Translations under genes and position numbers: made by a program
Shown: piece by piece, positions 16,825 through 26,493 of the stretch
Numbering within the stretch: the first letter of the stretch is position 1
How the letters are laid out: each line of letters opens with the position of its first letter
Source of the DNA: Methanobacteriota archaeon
Lineage (GTDB): Archaea; Thermoplasmatota; E2; DHVEG-1
Direction of reading: 5' to 3'
Length of the DNA stretch: 34,898 nt
Assembly: GCA_026394495.1 (NCBI GenBank)
Contig: JAPKYE010000024.1
Span: 1 to 34,898, forward strand
The notes under the pieces: generated by a model
Told to the model about the DNA's origin: nothing
The model's input: the letters and a program-made list of their open reading frames with translations, nothing else
Database searches by the model: none

Positions 16825-17730
16825 ATGAGTCTTGAAGAAACCACGAAAATGAAAACTGTGTTGAAAATACAAAGCGAAATACGGCGAGTCCTTGCAGACG
16901 AACTTCGAAAACGGGAATTCATCGAATTATCCCCCGTAATCCTATCCCCGATCACTGACCCTCTCAACCATCCCACCTCCCCAGCAACGATTAACTGCTA
17001 CGGGAAAAACTACTCAGTCACCCAAAGCATGATCTTTCACAAACAACTCGCACTCAGAACACTTGATAAATTCTTTGTGTTCTCCCCAAATGTTCGCCTT
17101 GAACCAGAAGAACGAAAAAACACGGGACGGCACCTTTTCGAATTCACCCAACTTGATCTTGAAGTAAAAGATGCAAAACGAGAAGATGCCATGAGGCTCT
17201 GCGAAGAACTCCTTGTTTCCGTCATAAAATCAATACATAAGAACTGTACAACAGAACTCAAACAATTAGGAAGAAAACTTACCATTCCTAAACAACCATT
17301 CAAACAGATCACATACAAAGAAGCATATCAGAAATATGGTGAAGACTTCGAAATGATTCTCTCTAAGATGTGCAAAGAACCGATATGGCTTATTGATATC
17401 CCAATTACCGCACGGGAATTCTACGACCGAGAAGATCCAGCGAACCCCGGGTACTTACGGGACATGGATCTGATATACCCGGAAGGATACGGAGAAGCTC
17501 TTTCTGGTGGTGAACGCGAATATCAGTATGAACGGATCAAACAACGTATTCTCAGGAAAGGCCAAAACCTCGAACAGTTTAAAGACTATCTGGAGCTCGC
17601 GAAAAACGATTTCCCACCCTCCGCAGGATTCGGCATCGGCATCGAACGACTCACTCGATACATCTGTGGATTACAAAGAGTCGAAGAAGCATCGTTGTTC
17701 CCGAAAATACCCGGGAAAGTGTGTATCTAA
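16825..17730 (+). CDS. Archaeal asparagine synthetase related to AsnRS (class II aaRS catalytic core without anticodon-binding domain)
   Basis: KFFVFSPNVRLEPEERKNTGRHLFEFTQLDLEV (motif 2), PPSAGFGIGIERLTRYICGLQRVEEASLFPKIPG (motif 3). The protein starts at the catalytic core. Confidence 0.85.
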   Translation: MSLEETTKMKTVLKIQSEIRRVLADELRKREFIELSPVILSPITDPLNHPTSPATINCYGKNYSVTQSMIFHKQLALRTLDKFFVFSPNVRLEPEERKNTGRHLFEFTQLDLEVKDAKREDAMRLCEELLVSVIKSIHKNCTTELKQLGRKLTIPKQPFKQITYKEAYQKYGEDFEMILSKMCKEPIWLIDIPITAREFYDREDPANPGYLRDMDLIYPEGYGEALSGGEREYQYERIKQRILRKGQNLEQFKDYLELAKNDFPPSAGFGIGIERLTRYICGLQRVEEASLFPKIPGKVCI

Positions 17731-17878
17731 TTAATGCTCTTCTCTTTTTTTTCTCCATTTTCTAGATTTCTTTATGTAGTTTCTGGAAATTTAAAAGATT
17801 TTCAACAGAATATGAACTCATCGTTCTGATTGATTTATTTTTTTAACTTATTTCTAACAATGTCCTTAATTATTAGTT

Positions 17879-19471
17879 TTAGTCTGGTGGAGGAAGCGGG
17901 AATGTGAACGATGGATCTTCAATGACTTCTGATTCAGCTTTGAAGTAGGTCAGATCCATATGTGTCCAATCGTTGAAATCACCTGTTCCATGGCTTCCGT
18001 CAGAATAATCAGCGATTTTTTTGTCCCAGATGTAGTAGTAGTTCATGACGCTCTTGTAATTCCCCCACTCATCAAGGTAATCTTGTTTTGCTTGTTTGCT
18101 TTCTGAAAACGTAATGTTATCATTTCCTTCGACAATCCATCGTGATATTCCTAGGCTATGGCCAAGTTCATGCATTGTTGCAGAGGCAAGGACAATCCGT
18201 TGTGTCCTTGGTGTGAATGCTTTTCGTTTAAGAAGCAGTTTGTTAAGACTAGTATCTACTGCCATTGTGTCATACATATTGAATTTTGAGGGGTGGCAAA
18301 ACCCTGCGTTATGACCAACGACAACGTATCTGAAAACACCTTTTCGTTCATCAGAGAAATGATTTTCATAGAACTGAAGCATCATCCCGGAATCCTGCGA
18401 TAATGTTTCGATATGTGGAAGAAGCTCGCCGCCGCCGTTTGTAGGGTCACCAGGCCATCCGTAGTCGATAAATATACTGATGTTATGCGCAGAGAATCGT
18501 TCCATGATGATTTGTCCTGATTCTGGCCAGAACACATGGGCAGGATCTAATAGTCCGCCTTTTTGCATCCCATCAACCTCAAGATAAATATCTTTATAGT
18601 AAGGGTTGGCGAAATAGTTCGACATTTGATATTCCTGAAGATTAGTAAGGCCGTCGTTGTCCGGGTCCATCTTTGAATGATTATCGTTTGCAAACGGGTT
18701 GAATCCCCATTTCCAATCCCAAGATATTGGGATACCGTCATTATTTGGATCAATTTTTGAGTTATCATCATAGGGACTGACATGTAACACATTTACTTCA
18801 GTCCAATAGGGAATGCCATCATGGTTATAATCGGTCTGATAGAGGTTAAACCATATCTCAAAATTCTCTCCAAGGTAATGTCCGTAGCCATCGATGTCGT
18901 TCCAAGCATCGTCGCCGTCCCATCGTCCAGTTTTAAAATCATAGGTCAATGATATTTTTTCTTTTTCAACATCTTGATGTCGTAGTTTAAGCAATCCTGT
19001 TTTTTCGCGTTCCATTATCGTAAGTGTTACTTCGCTTGTTGATTGATTTTGTTTGACATCGCGGACGATTTTGTTTTCTTGAAACATGGTATCCCAGTCG
19101 TTGAATAAGATTTCGCTTTTTGCGCCGCCAGCACTTGCAACATCTTTGCTGATATATTCGAGTCCATCCATGTTTGTTATGAAATAGAACTGTGGTTTTG
19201 TTTTCCATGCAGTACCTGATTGTAATATTGTATCGACCAAACCTCGGTGTCGTATCCTGTTGATTTCAATGATGAGTCCTTGAGGAACCAATGGACTGAT
19301 GCGATCATCAAATTGAGGCACTGCTGTTTCAGTTCCTTTGTCTTCTTTTTTATTATTGTAATAGGTGAAATATACAAAGGTGCCTGCTGCGATGAGACAA
19401 GCGATAATTACGATGGCAGTGATTACATACGCTGTTTTTTTTGTACTATTTTTTATTATCAATGTTGACAC
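17879..19471 (-). CDS. Membrane-anchored metzincin-like metalloprotease with thrombospondin type 3-like Ca-binding repeats
   Basis: N-terminal TM helix; DYNHDGIPYWTEVN, DPNNDGIPISWDWKWGFNPFANDN, DPDNDGLTNLQEY; ATMHELGHSLGI zinc-binding motif; SVMNYYYI Met-turn-like motif. Confidence 0.75.
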   Translation of the reverse strand: MSTLIIKNSTKKTAYVITAIVIIACLIAAGTFVYFTYYNNKKEDKGTETAVPQFDDRISPLVPQGLIIEINRIRHRGLVDTILQSGTAWKTKPQFYFITNMDGLEYISKDVASAGGAKSEILFNDWDTMFQENKIVRDVKQNQSTSEVTLTIMEREKTGLLKLRHQDVEKEKISLTYDFKTGRWDGDDAWNDIDGYGHYLGENFEIWFNLYQTDYNHDGIPYWTEVNVLHVSPYDDNSKIDPNNDGIPISWDWKWGFNPFANDNHSKMDPDNDGLTNLQEYQMSNYFANPYYKDIYLEVDGMQKGGLLDPAHVFWPESGQIIMERFSAHNISIFIDYGWPGDPTNGGGELLPHIETLSQDSGMMLQFYENHFSDERKGVFRYVVVGHNAGFCHPSKFNMYDTMAVDTSLNKLLLKRKAFTPRTQRIVLASATMHELGHSLGISRWIVEGNDNITFSESKQAKQDYLDEWGNYKSVMNYYYIWDKKIADYSDGSHGTGDFNDWTHMDLTYFKAESEVIEDPSFTFPLPPPD

Positions 19472-19515
19472 GGGAATCCCCCAAGGGTAATGTAATTATC
19501 TTATATAAATATAGA

Positions 19516-20400
19516 TTACAGTTTATATAAATATATCGGTACAAATAAAAAACGTTTTTCTTTACCTCCCATCTGTAGAATAGCACCATTAATTGAATCA
19601 ATCTCTGTTTTTGTTTCCCTCTGCACGCTCTGTAGCATAGATGAGTAATTCTCAGCGGTCATACGAACTACTTCTTTTGTCTTCTCCGCCATCTCCTCAT
19701 AGGTAACCGTTATCTTCTCAGATATTGCAACAACGGTAGATTCTTTACATATCTGATTCATAACATTCATAAGGAGTGGGTTCTCAAGCAGATATCCATT
19801 TTTACAAAAAAACAGTGCAGTGAGCGGATTAATACTTGAATTAATGATTGTTTTTATCCACAACTCACGCAGAAAATTTGTGGTTTTAATTGTTTCGATG
19901 CCTGCTTCGTTAAATAAAGAAACAAGCTCTGCTACACGAGTGGTGTTCTCGTCTGTTAATTCCCCAAGAATCGTTTGGCCGAGCCCCGTATGACGAATCA
20001 ATCCAGGTTTCACAAGTACCGCACCATGTGTTGTTACGCCGCCAAGGATGTTTTTTATGTCAACTGTTTTTTTTATTTTTTCGATGTTGTCAAGTCCATT
20101 CTGAAGTGATATCACAATAGTTTTTTTGGTGATAAGTGATTTAGCCATTTGTATCGCTTCTTCGGTATCGTATGATTTCACGGTGATGATCAAGACATCA
20201 GGTTGGATGTGCACATTATCAATTGAGTCTTCTGCGGTAACATGTACGGTCGTCAGTGTTTTCCCGGTAATGGTTAACCCTGATGTTTTGATGGCTGTGA
20301 TATGTGGTGTTCTTCCAACTAACACCACGTTATTTTTTTGTGAAAGCAATCCCCCAAACAATGATCCTATTGCACCGGCACCAAGAACAACGATGTTCAT
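19516..20400 (-). CDS. panE: 2-dehydropantoate 2-reductase (ketopantoate reductase) family
   Basis: MNIVVLGAGAIGSLFGGLLSQ, VKSYDTEEAI, ISLQNGLDN, LGGVTTHGA, LRELWIKTIINSSINPLTAL. Confidence 0.85.
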   Translation of the reverse strand: MNIVVLGAGAIGSLFGGLLSQKNNVVLVGRTPHITAIKTSGLTITGKTLTTVHVTAEDSIDNVHIQPDVLIITVKSYDTEEAIQMAKSLITKKTIVISLQNGLDNIEKIKKTVDIKNILGGVTTHGAVLVKPGLIRHTGLGQTILGELTDENTTRVAELVSLFNEAGIETIKTTNFLRELWIKTIINSSINPLTALFFCKNGYLLENPLLMNVMNQICKESTVVAISEKITVTYEEMAEKTKEVVRMTAENYSSMLQSVQRETKTEIDSINGAILQMGGKEKRFLFVPIYLYKL

Positions 20401-21350
20401 ACGAGAAGTCCTACCTCCTGGCTTTTTTGATTGATAAAATCTTTTGTCATCGCAAGTAAGGGGTACAATGTAGGAACTGGTATATTATTTTTTAAATTAG
20501 TGCTTTTTTCGATGACATCAAAAGAAGAGTCAGCGAACGTTAACCCAGATACCACTGCGTCACATCCCTGGTCAAGAACATTCTTTGAAATTTCTTCATT
20601 CAGATGGTTTGATTGTGAAAGATTTAATAAATTTGATGGCGCGTTCCATTCTTTGAGAAACGAAAATATTTTTTCTTTTTGTGTGTCGTCAATTATCGCC
20701 ATAATCGGTGTGCATCCGCGCCGCATCAGATACCATCCTGCAAGAAGAGACCAAGAGTTTTCAACAAGTACTATTACTTTTCCCTGTGTCCCTAGTGGTA
20801 ATCCACCACTGCCTGGGATTCGTTTTGTGAAAAGAAATGCGTTTTTGTTTCTGATATCAATCCCTATTTCTACGGTTGGATGTGTTAAATCCACCGCTGC
20901 ATCGGTATTTTTTCGTATGTCATCTCCAACACGAATGGCGACTTCCTGGCTGGTGAACGGATGATTCCCTGTTCGTGTAACTCGTAATGCAAACCGATCG
21001 TTCTCTCGTATGGTTTGTTTTGCGACAGAAACTGCAGAATCGGATATTTGTTGCATCTCTGCTGTTGTCTGTATAGATGGGCTTATCGATGTGATTCCAA
21101 AGATATGTTGCAGGATGGTGGTTCCCTGTTTGATTTCATCAGTAAACAAGTATATGCGTCCCCATTCTTTGATAATCCGGCATGTAAGTCCTCTGCGTTC
21201 AAATGCTTGACTGATGTTTCTGATTAGTGTTGATTCGAATTGTTTTCGCACATACGGGCTTTTCAGAGATAGCTCACCGTATCGTATCAGGATCAAATCG
21301 TATTTCATTTCAAAAACAGCATCATCCATAGGATACATTAACGTTTTCAC
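20397..21350 (-). CDS. ThiI-like THUMP protein with degenerate PP-loop domain
   Basis: LILIRYGELSLKSPYVRKQFESTLIRNI (ThiI N-terminus), THUMP region, and a PP-loop region where SGGxDS is replaced: KVIVLVENSWSLLAGWYLMRRGC. Overlaps the panE start. Confidence 0.75.
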   Translation of the reverse strand: MKTLMYPMDDAVFEMKYDLILIRYGELSLKSPYVRKQFESTLIRNISQAFERRGLTCRIIKEWGRIYLFTDEIKQGTTILQHIFGITSISPSIQTTAEMQQISDSAVSVAKQTIRENDRFALRVTRTGNHPFTSQEVAIRVGDDIRKNTDAAVDLTHPTVEIGIDIRNKNAFLFTKRIPGSGGLPLGTQGKVIVLVENSWSLLAGWYLMRRGCTPIMAIIDDTQKEKIFSFLKEWNAPSNLLNLSQSNHLNEEISKNVLDQGCDAVVSGLTFADSSFDVIEKSTNLKNNIPVPTLYPLLAMTKDFINQKSQEVGLLV

Positions 21351-21353
21351 AGT

Positions 21354-23270
21354 TTACTGCATGGCTAAAGATGCCTCGTAGGTATACCAGAGATGCCGGA
21401 GAAGTTTCAATGCTTCAAAATATATTTGAGGGACATATTTAAGCCCGATTTCAAACGTACTGCATAACCTGCGCAACTCAAAAGCAACAAACGGTTCTTG
21501 AATATGGGATACCGCTGGTTTCTGAAAAGCATCTATTATACGTTGCTCTATGATATTGACATTTGTCATCAGATCTTCCATGTGTTGCAAGCGATCTGAT
21601 AACTCAGCTGTAAGGTTTTGTATCTGCTGATTCGTCGAATTGTTTGAATAATTAACAAGAGGATGGAACTGCTCCAGTTTTTCGATTATTCCTATAGCTT
21701 TTTCACAATATTCAGAATAGATGTCACAGAAATAATATGGATATGCGCTGAGCCGGTGTCCATTCAATATTATGAAACTCATGTTAATATAATCTGATGT
21801 AATAGTTGATACCTCCTCGGTATTGTTTTGCAAAATAGATAGGTTTGTGTTCAGTCTCTGTATCCTTGTTTTTGTCTCATTCAATACATGTTCCCATGAA
21901 TCACTAAAATGTACATTCATGGTTTTTTCGCCAAATGCATCGAGTGACGAAATCGGAAAACCCATCGATGTTATGATTTGTGCGCCTTCTTGTGATGTCG
22001 CATAAAAGAGTGCATTATAGATTATTCGTCTCCCGTAATATGGATCTCCGTCCCAGTGTATATTATCAAAGATAAGGGAGATATTGTTGGTAAACTCTGG
22101 ATGTGTGCTGAACAGAACTACGTTTCCCATTCCAAAACGAGAGGTAACCCAGCTCGGAGTGTTCAGGACTTTGTTTCTCAATAGTATGCTGTTTGGGTCA
22201 CTTTCTGATCCGTTTTCGAGATTCTGTATCGTTGCAATTTGTTGGCTGTTTTTTCCAAGCCAGATGAACCAGGGTCCTTCAAAGAACTCTTTCATGGTGT
22301 GATTCAGGCCATATGACAAGGGATGATTGGTGTCGGTAATAGTTGTTGTTGCAACAAACAATGATGTTTCTATTATTTTTTTCTGATTCATGAACGAGTC
22401 GCTAATTGATAAACTGATACAAGGAGGAAAGCATGGTAGATTTGGGTTGTATGCGCGAAGAAGAGAAATAAACGGAGTCGGAAAAAGTAGTCCAGATGAT
22501 CCAGCTATTGCTCCGTAGCAGGAGCCGATGTATCCTCCGCCGTTGCGGACAAACATGCGAATTGCGTTGTTTGCCTGTGTGTTTGAAAGACTTTTTAGTT
22601 GTTCTAAGATCGACCCGGGGAGCGGATCATACGGCCACATGAACACGTTGAAGTCGTTGTTGTTCAATTGAACAGATGTTTCGTTATCGAGTAAGAATTC
22701 CATGGTGAGAAACCCGCCTGCTTCAGCGATCTGTAGATAGCAGGGCCAGCTGTATCGCGTTGGTACCCCGAGGTGTTGGACGATTTTTGGTTCAGTTAAT
22801 GGATACGCACTGATTGTCAGTGGGTTTACAAGATAATAGACTGGTACATGGATCGTGTTTTCTTGTTCGATTTCACTTGTCGTATTATAATCATGAATAA
22901 TCGCAGTGGTCAAAGCAGTGATGTTGGTATCGGATGAAAATGGGATGACAAACGTACCCTTTGGGTGGGTATCTGTCCTGATGACGCCTTCGTCATTGAT
23001 TTCTTTTGTGTCTGCAGTGAAATCTGTTGCAGCCCAGTAAACGGGGATATGTTCTCGGAGTAGATCGTTAATCATGTTTCTGACGCAACCATTGACAATT
23101 GTTTCTTGAGTGGTGTCGTTTCCTGTGGGAAGAGGAACAAGAAACCCATATGAAACATTCGATATGTCTTTGTTTGTTGACTGTGCGGAAAAAAAGAAAA
23201 CTGGTGCGAGAAGAAGAAGTAATATGAGGATGCTGAGTGATTGATGATAGTGTAGGTTTGATTTCGTAAT
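21354..23270 (-). CDS. Exported class I GATase-like (BPL_N-like) protein; ATT start proposed, 65 codons upstream of the track start
   Basis: FVRNGGGYIGSCYGA (nucleophile elbow with Cys) and GNVVLFSTHPEFT (His-x-Glu). The upstream frame is open back to a TAG and encodes a signal peptide (ITKSNLHYHQSLSILILLLLLAPVFFFSAQSTNKDISNVSYGFLVPLPTGNDTTQETIVNGCVRN-M...). AAGGAGG lies 7 nt before the ATT. Confidence 0.7.
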   Translation of the reverse strand: MTKSNLHYHQSLSILILLLLLAPVFFFSAQSTNKDISNVSYGFLVPLPTGNDTTQETIVNGCVRNMINDLLREHIPVYWAATDFTADTKEINDEGVIRTDTHPKGTFVIPFSSDTNITALTTAIIHDYNTTSEIEQENTIHVPVYYLVNPLTISAYPLTEPKIVQHLGVPTRYSWPCYLQIAEAGGFLTMEFLLDNETSVQLNNNDFNVFMWPYDPLPGSILEQLKSLSNTQANNAIRMFVRNGGGYIGSCYGAIAGSSGLLFPTPFISLLRAYNPNLPCFPPCISLSISDSFMNQKKIIETSLFVATTTITDTNHPLSYGLNHTMKEFFEGPWFIWLGKNSQQIATIQNLENGSESDPNSILLRNKVLNTPSWVTSRFGMGNVVLFSTHPEFTNNISLIFDNIHWDGDPYYGRRIIYNALFYATSQEGAQIITSMGFPISSLDAFGEKTMNVHFSDSWEHVLNETKTRIQRLNTNLSILQNNTEEVSTITSDYINMSFIILNGHRLSAYPYYFCDIYSEYCEKAIGIIEKLEQFHPLVNYSNNSTNQQIQNLTAELSDRLQHMEDLMTNVNIIEQRIIDAFQKPAVSHIQEPFVAFELRRLCSTFEIGLKYVPQIYFEALKLLRHLWYTYEASLAMQ

Positions 23271-23277
23271 CTATTTG

Positions 23278-23284
23278 CCTCCTT
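23278..23284 (-). promoter_or_regulatory. Shine-Dalgarno AAGGAGG
   Basis: Reverse complement of cctcctt, 7 nt upstream of ATT 23270 on the minus strand. Confidence 0.6.
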
Positions 23285-23370
23285 GGTTGTACTAAGGTTG
23301 GTTTTTTATTTATATCTTTCTATGAATCTCTAAATGTATTGGATGCATTTTTTTTAAGGAGATTACTTGT

Positions 23371-23520
23371 GTGCAACATCTTTTTATAGTGAAAAGGAAT
23401 GTTGTTGTGTTTAACGGCAGAGGGGTTAATAAAAAAGTAGCGCTTGTCCCTGGTGTATCTGATCAGTGTCAGTCGTGTCGTCAGTGTTTCAAGGTCTGCG
23501 ATGCAGGTAAAATCGTGTAA
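23371..23520 (+). CDS. Unannotated 49-aa small ORF with a ferredoxin-like CxxCxxCxxxC motif
   Basis: GTG start 9 nt after aaggag; (M)QHLFIVKRNVVVFNGRGVNKKVALVPGVSDQCQSCRQCFKVCDAGKIV, stop TAA. A TATA-like tttatatc lies about 55 nt upstream. Confidence 0.45.
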   Translation: MQHLFIVKRNVVVFNGRGVNKKVALVPGVSDQCQSCRQCFKVCDAGKIV

Positions 23521-23676
23521 TTGGTTGATAATCTATTGTAAACCAAAGATTCAACGAATGCCTCTTCGTATACTTTCAGTTCCCTCATCAAAGGTTTTAA
23601 AAGGATGTTAGGGGGATTCAGGGTCTTAAAAAAAAGAGGTCGTCCTTTTCTCTCTTTTCAAGGGGGTTTGCATCAG

Positions 23677-26493
23677 TTGAAAAATATCGTCATCCGCGGT
23701 GCTCGGGAGCATAATCTGAAAAATATTACGGTAGAGCTGCCTAGAGATAAATTGATTGTGATTACCGGTATTTCAGGTTCTGGTAAATCCACGCTTGCGT
23801 TTGATACGATTTATGCGGAAGGGCAGCGTCGGTATGTTGAGTCGTTGTCTGCGTATGCGCGGCAGTTTCTCGGGCTGATGAACAAACCTGATGTGGACAG
23901 CATCGAGGGACTGTCTCCTGCGATTTCCATTGAGCAGAAAACCACGAGTAAAAACCCGCGAAGTACTGTTGGTACCATTACTGAGATTTATGATTACCTG
24001 CGGTTGTTGTACGCGCGGATTGGTACGCCTTATTGTCCGACGCATAACATCAAAATCGAGTCGCAGTCTGCTGAGAAGATAGCAGATCGTATCTCAAAGG
24101 AACTGAAAGGTAATGTGACGATTCTATCACCGATCATCCGGCAGAAAAAGGGAACATATGAGCAGTTGTTTAAGGATTTGAACAAAGATGGTTACACGCG
24201 GGTGCGGGTGAATAAAACCCTATTTCGGACCGATGAGGAAATCAAATTGGAGCGGTACAAAAAACATGATATCGACATTGTCGTCGACCGGATCAGCGTC
24301 TCAGATGGTCCTCGTCTGGTTGAGGCCGTTGAAAATGCGTTGAAAAAATCCGAGGGTCTTCTCATGGTACTTGATTCTAAGGATGTTGAGCATACGTATT
24401 CGTCGAAGATGGCGTGTCCTTTTTGTGGTTTTTTGTTTGAGGAGCTTCAGCCTCGGATGTTTTCTTTTAACAACCCGTATGGTGCTTGTGAGGAGTGTCA
24501 TGGTCTGGGTATCAAGATGGAGTTTGACCAGGATCTGATCATCCCTGATAAAGAAAAAAGTATTGCTGATTGTTCGATTGCATTGTATAAAACTATTCGT
24601 GATGGGTGGCGTAATCATTATCTTGGCGCGGTCGCTAAGCATCATGGTTTTGATATTTTCACGCCGATTAAGGATCTCAACGAAGAGCAGTATAAGGCGT
24701 TGATGTATGGGTCTGGGGAGCGGATAAAATTTGATATTTCAAGTAAGAACGGTGATGCACATTGGTCTCATGTGGGCTCATGGGAAGGATTGATCCCGCA
24801 GTCGGAGCGTCTGTATAAACAAACAGAGTCTGAGTATCGTCGGCAGGATATGGAGCGGTTCATGCGGATTTCTGACTGTCCGGCATGTAACGGGAAGCGG
24901 TTGAAACAAAAAGTGTTATCCGTGAAAATCGCTGAGAAGTCGATTGTTGACATCACGGATTTGTCAATTAAACAATGTATCCAGTTTTTTTATGGGCTGG
25001 ATCTGTCACGTAAACACGAGGAGATCGCGCGGCTTATATTAAAGGAGGTTCGTGCGCGTCTGAAGTTTCTTGATAACGTCGGGTTGAATTATTTGACGCT
25101 TTCTCGCGCTGCGGGTACGCTGTCTGGTGGTGAGGCGCAGCGAATAAGGCTTGCGACGCAGATTGGTTCTAACCTTGTCGGTGTGTTGTATATTCTTGAT
25201 GAGCCGTCGATCGGGTTGCATCAGCGTGACAACAAAAAACTGATTGATACGTTATGGAAACTGCGTGATCTGGGCAACACATTGATTGTTGTTGAGCATG
25301 ATGAGGAGATGATTCGTCATGCTGATTATGTGGTTGATATGGGGCCTGGTGCTGGGCTGCATGGTGGTAAAATCATCGCAGAAGGAACACCCGCCGAGAT
25401 AGAGGATAATCCGCGGTCGTTGACTGGTAAGTATCTTTCTAAAAAGCTTCAGATCCCGGTTCCTGAGAAACGTAGGATATCGAAGAAATATATTCATATG
25501 CGTGGTTGCAGTGAAAATAACCTCAAGAACATCACGGTTCATATCCCGCTTGGTGTTTTATCTGTGGTGACTGGTGTGTCTGGGAGCGGCAAGTCCACGT
25601 TGGTGAACGATATTTTGTATAAGGGACTGATGAAAAAACTGCATGATTCAAAGGATATCCCGGGGAAACATGAGTCGATTGAGTCTGATCTTGAGATTGA
25701 TAAAGTCATCATCATTGATCAAAGTCCGATAGGTCGGACTCCGCGGAGTAATCCTGCGACGTATACGAAGATATTTGATGAGGTCCGCAGCATGTTTGCG
25801 AAAACATCGGAGGCGAAACTGCGTGGGTATCAGGCTGGCAGGTTTTCGTTTAATGTTCATGGTGGTCGTTGTGAAACCTGTCAGGGTGATGGTCTGATTA
25901 AGATTGAGATGAATTTTTTGCCTGATATCTACATCGAATGTGAGGAATGCAAGGGGATGCGGTATAATCGGGAGACTCTTGAGGTGTTGTATAAGGGTAA
26001 ATCCATCGCTGATGTGCTGGGTATGAGTGTGGAAGGGGCGTTGAAGTTGTTTGAGAATATTCCTTCGATTCGCAAAAAACTTGAGACGCTGTCTCGTGTT
26101 GGTCTTGAGTATATTAAACTTGGTCAGAGTGCTACGACGCTTTCTGGTGGTGAAGCCCAACGTATTAAGCTTACTAGGGAGCTAGCAAAGAAAAGTACGG
26201 GGAAGACTGTGTATCTTCTTGATGAGCCGACGACTGGGTTGCATTTTCATGATGTTGGTAAACTGATTGATGTGTTGAATGGTCTGGTGGATAAGGGTAA
26301 TACGATCGTGGTTATTGAGCATAACATCGAGGTGGTGAAATCCGCTGATTACATCGTGGATCTTGGGCCTGATGGCGGTGATGCAGGTGGACTGCTTGTT
26401 GCGGTTGGTACTCCTGAGGATGTCGCAAGGAATAAGAAGAGTTATACTGGTGAGATTCTTCAGCAGGTGCTGCTAAAGAGAAGGGTTGTATGA
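23677..26493 (+). CDS. uvrA: Excinuclease ABC subunit A
   Basis: (M)[64 protein letters not shown]; two ABC signature motifs ([23 protein letters not shown]); zinc motifs. Likely TTG start at 23677 after agggggt; the track start is ATG 23605. Confidence 0.93.
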   Translation: MKNIVIRGAREHNLKNITVELPRDKLIVITGISGSGKSTLAFDTIYAEGQRRYVESLSAYARQFLGLMNKPDVDSIEGLSPAISIEQKTTSKNPRSTVGTITEIYDYLRLLYARIGTPYCPTHNIKIESQSAEKIADRISKELKGNVTILSPIIRQKKGTYEQLFKDLNKDGYTRVRVNKTLFRTDEEIKLERYKKHDIDIVVDRISVSDGPRLVEAVENALKKSEGLLMVLDSKDVEHTYSSKMACPFCGFLFEELQPRMFSFNNPYGACEECHGLGIKMEFDQDLIIPDKEKSIADCSIALYKTIRDGWRNHYLGAVAKHHGFDIFTPIKDLNEEQYKALMYGSGERIKFDISSKNGDAHWSHVGSWEGLIPQSERLYKQTESEYRRQDMERFMRISDCPACNGKRLKQKVLSVKIAEKSIVDITDLSIKQCIQFFYGLDLSRKHEEIARLILKEVRARLKFLDNVGLNYLTLSRAAGTLSGGEAQRIRLATQIGSNLVGVLYILDEPSIGLHQRDNKKLIDTLWKLRDLGNTLIVVEHDEEMIRHADYVVDMGPGAGLHGGKIIAEGTPAEIEDNPRSLTGKYLSKKLQIPVPEKRRISKKYIHMRGCSENNLKNITVHIPLGVLSVVTGVSGSGKSTLVNDILYKGLMKKLHDSKDIPGKHESIESDLEIDKVIIIDQSPIGRTPRSNPATYTKIFDEVRSMFAKTSEAKLRGYQAGRFSFNVHGGRCETCQGDGLIKIEMNFLPDIYIECEECKGMRYNRETLEVLYKGKSIADVLGMSVEGALKLFENIPSIRKKLETLSRVGLEYIKLGQSATTLSGGEAQRIKLTRELAKKSTGKTVYLLDEPTTGLHFHDVGKLIDVLNGLVDKGNTIVVIEHNIEVVKSADYIVDLGPDGGDAGGLLVAVGTPEDVARNKKSYTGEILQQVLLKRRVV

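Noticed and set aside
19516-19570. Frameshift at the 3' end of panE
   Set aside because: The C-terminus (KEKRFLFVPIYLYKL) is slightly divergent from typical PV-N-x-x-LY endings, but the frame is continuous and the difference is explainable by a small in-frame deletion.
23605-23676. N-terminal extension of UvrA from ATG 23605 ([24 protein letters not shown])
   Set aside because: The canonical UvrA N-terminus begins near [13 protein letters not shown], and a good Shine-Dalgarno (agggggt) precedes TTG 23677. The extension overlaps a likely promoter/leader.
25648-26160. Long antisense ORFs within uvrA, uvrB and pyc genes (for example 25648..26160 -, 28664..29074 -, 29399..29761 -)
   Set aside because: They are shadow ORFs opposite strongly conserved coding sequence, with no recognisable motifs of their own.
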